Source: Neiella holothuriorum
GTDB lineage: Bacteria > Pseudomonadota > Gammaproteobacteria > Enterobacterales > Neiellaceae
Direction: 5' to 3'
DNA length: 64,000 nucleotides
Assembly: GCF_019457915.1 (NCBI RefSeq)
Contig: NZ_JAHZSS010000019.1
Span: 1-64,000 of the forward strand
A model generated the notes under the pieces. The model was not told where the DNA came from and did no database searches. It saw only the letters and a program-made list of their open reading frames with translations. A program made the translations under genes and the position numbers. Numbering within the stretch: the stretch's first letter is position 1; every line of letters starts with the position of its first letter. Shown piece after piece: positions 62,972 through 64,000 of the stretch.

Positions 62972-64000
62972 ATGATGGCTCACTCAATTTACCGCACTTT
63001 ATTTTTAGTTACCTTGCTCTGGCTGCCACTTTCAACGCAAGCCAATCAACCAATCCCGCTCGAAGCATTTGGCACCCTGCCCGCCAAAACCATGATGGTG
63101 ATGTCGCCATCGGCGAAGCGACTTGCTTATCGTGACACCAGCGGTGGCAAAGATGTACTGACCGTTGTTGATCTATCAAAAGGCGGTGTTATTGCCGCCT
63201 TAGATTTATCCAACATACGTACCGATGGATTGTACTTTCTGAATGAAGACAAAATTGTTATTCGCTCGACACAACATCGGCGGATCATGGGCTATACCGG
63301 TCAGCACGATGTGAGTAGCGCATTTTTACTCGACATCAACACTAATAAAATTCAGCAAATGCTCACGCCAGGCAAAGGCATACATGCCGGACAAGGTGGC
63401 TTAGGAAGAATCGTCGCTCTATCCAGCGACCACAAATCAGTCTACATGCCGGCCTATCTGATTAATAAACGAAACCCTGGAAAGCCACCTTTTGGGTTAG
63501 TTCGAGTGAAGCTCGACGCTCCCAAGCGTACTCCAAAAGTAGTCCAAAAAGGATCGTCTACCGCAATTGATTTCTTTCTCGATGAGAATGACGAAATACT
63601 GGCTCGCGAGCGTTATGATGAAGCCGCCGACCGCCATCTTATTGAAACCTTTGATGGCCTCAATTGGAACATTATCTACGAAGAAAAAACCAGTTATATC
63701 AACAAAGGGTTTGCTGGCATTACCCCAGATTACAAAGCACTCGTCATGTCTGCCACAGCAGAAAATGGCCACCGCGCATACTATCGTTTAGAGCTGGCCG
63801 ATGGCGCGATTAACGGCCCGATTTTTGCGCGCGAAAACGCCAGCGTTGCCAGCTTAATTACCAATACCGATCGCGTGGTTGCCGGTGTTCGCTATGCTGG
63901 CTTTCAGCCAAGTTATGAGTTCTTTGACGATAAGTTGACGAGGTTATTTGCCGCCATCAACAACGCAATGCCCAATGACTCGCTCAACTTGGTTGATTAC
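62972..64000 (+). CDS. Secreted S9-type (prolyl oligopeptidase family) peptidase, N-terminal part
   Basis: A frame of 343 codons opens at ATG 62972 (AAGGA about 10 bases upstream) and runs off the window. A signal peptide ends near STQA. The visible part is a beta-propeller-like domain as found at the N-terminus of S9 peptidases in this group (PLEAFGTLPAKTMMVMSPSAKRLAYRD, LYFLNEDKIVIRS, FGLVRVKLDA). The catalytic alpha/beta-hydrolase domain would lie beyond the window, so the call is provisional. Confidence 0.75.
   Translation, partial: MMAHSIYRTLFLVTLLWLPLSTQANQPIPLEAFGTLPAKTMMVMSPSAKRLAYRDTSGGKDVLTVVDLSKGGVIAALDLSNIRTDGLYFLNEDKIVIRSTQHRRIMGYTGQHDVSSAFLLDINTNKIQQMLTPGKGIHAGQGGLGRIVALSSDHKSVYMPAYLINKRNPGKPPFGLVRVKLDAPKRTPKVVQKGSSTAIDFFLDENDEILARERYDEAADRHLIETFDGLNWNIIYEEKTSYINKGFAGITPDYKALVMSATAENGHRAYYRLELADGAINGPIFARENASVASLITNTDRVVAGVRYAGFQPSYEFFDDKLTRLFAAINNAMPNDSLNLVDY

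Overview
The window looks like chromosomal DNA of a free-living, probably marine gammaproteobacterium. The evidence is the smc-zipA-ligA block, the FlgT flagellar protein, a TonB-dependent receptor, a laminarinase-type GH16 enzyme with thrombospondin type-3 repeats and a GlyGly-CTERM-like tail, assimilatory nitrate reductase and several c-di-GMP proteins. I cannot fix the genus. No phage, insertion sequence, integron integrase or CRISPR array was seen.

Layout. 1-5.3 kb: a tRNA-Ala/tRNA-Glu pair with a clear promoter, a Tat-exported dienelactone hydrolase, about 1.1 kb of decayed repeat DNA, a small gene broken by one in-frame stop, gltX, and a three-gene tRNA-Val operon with promoter and terminator. 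5.6-9.4 kb: two convergent c-di-GMP genes (PAS/degenerate GGDEF/EAL/CBS and REC-REC-GGDEF). 9.7-13 kb: flgH and flgT alone, a GNAT acetyltransferase and a DUF3016 protein. 13-19.6 kb: ligA, zipA and smc. 19.7-25.5 kb: a two-component system, a DUF2141 protein, the GH16 enzyme and cysZ.

25.5-34.6 kb is a nitrogen region. It holds a NasC-like flavoprotein and NasA nitrate reductase, an acyltransferase with an odd start, and an ammonium transporter fused to PAS-GGDEF-EAL. Both the nitrate operon and the transporter fusion are preceded by -24/-12 (sigma-54) sequences with exact GG-N10-GC spacing and by TGCACCA elements further upstream. This suggests shared NtrC-type control that links nitrogen supply to c-di-GMP.

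34.6-50.6 kb: a TPR lipoprotein, an RND efflux pair, dgkA, a TauE/SafE permease, a CPA1 antiporter, cysK, asnB, a CE2-like esterase followed by a dual-specificity phosphatase, a periplasmic binding protein and a PhoD-like phosphatase. 51-56.7 kb: a lipoprotein with two copies of the same ~400-residue unit, followed by a TonB-dependent receptor, with a strong hairpin between them. 57-59.5 kb: a peroxiredoxin-glutaredoxin fusion with an OxyR-like site, and a dihydrolipoamide-dehydrogenase-like flavoprotein that has lost both redox cysteines and carries a C-terminal pentapeptide-repeat tail. 60-64 kb: small membrane and lipoprotein genes, hemH, and the start of a secreted S9-type peptidase that runs off the window.

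Many start codons were reassigned from Shine-Dalgarno position and family N-termini. All functional calls come from reading translated sequence, without database searches.
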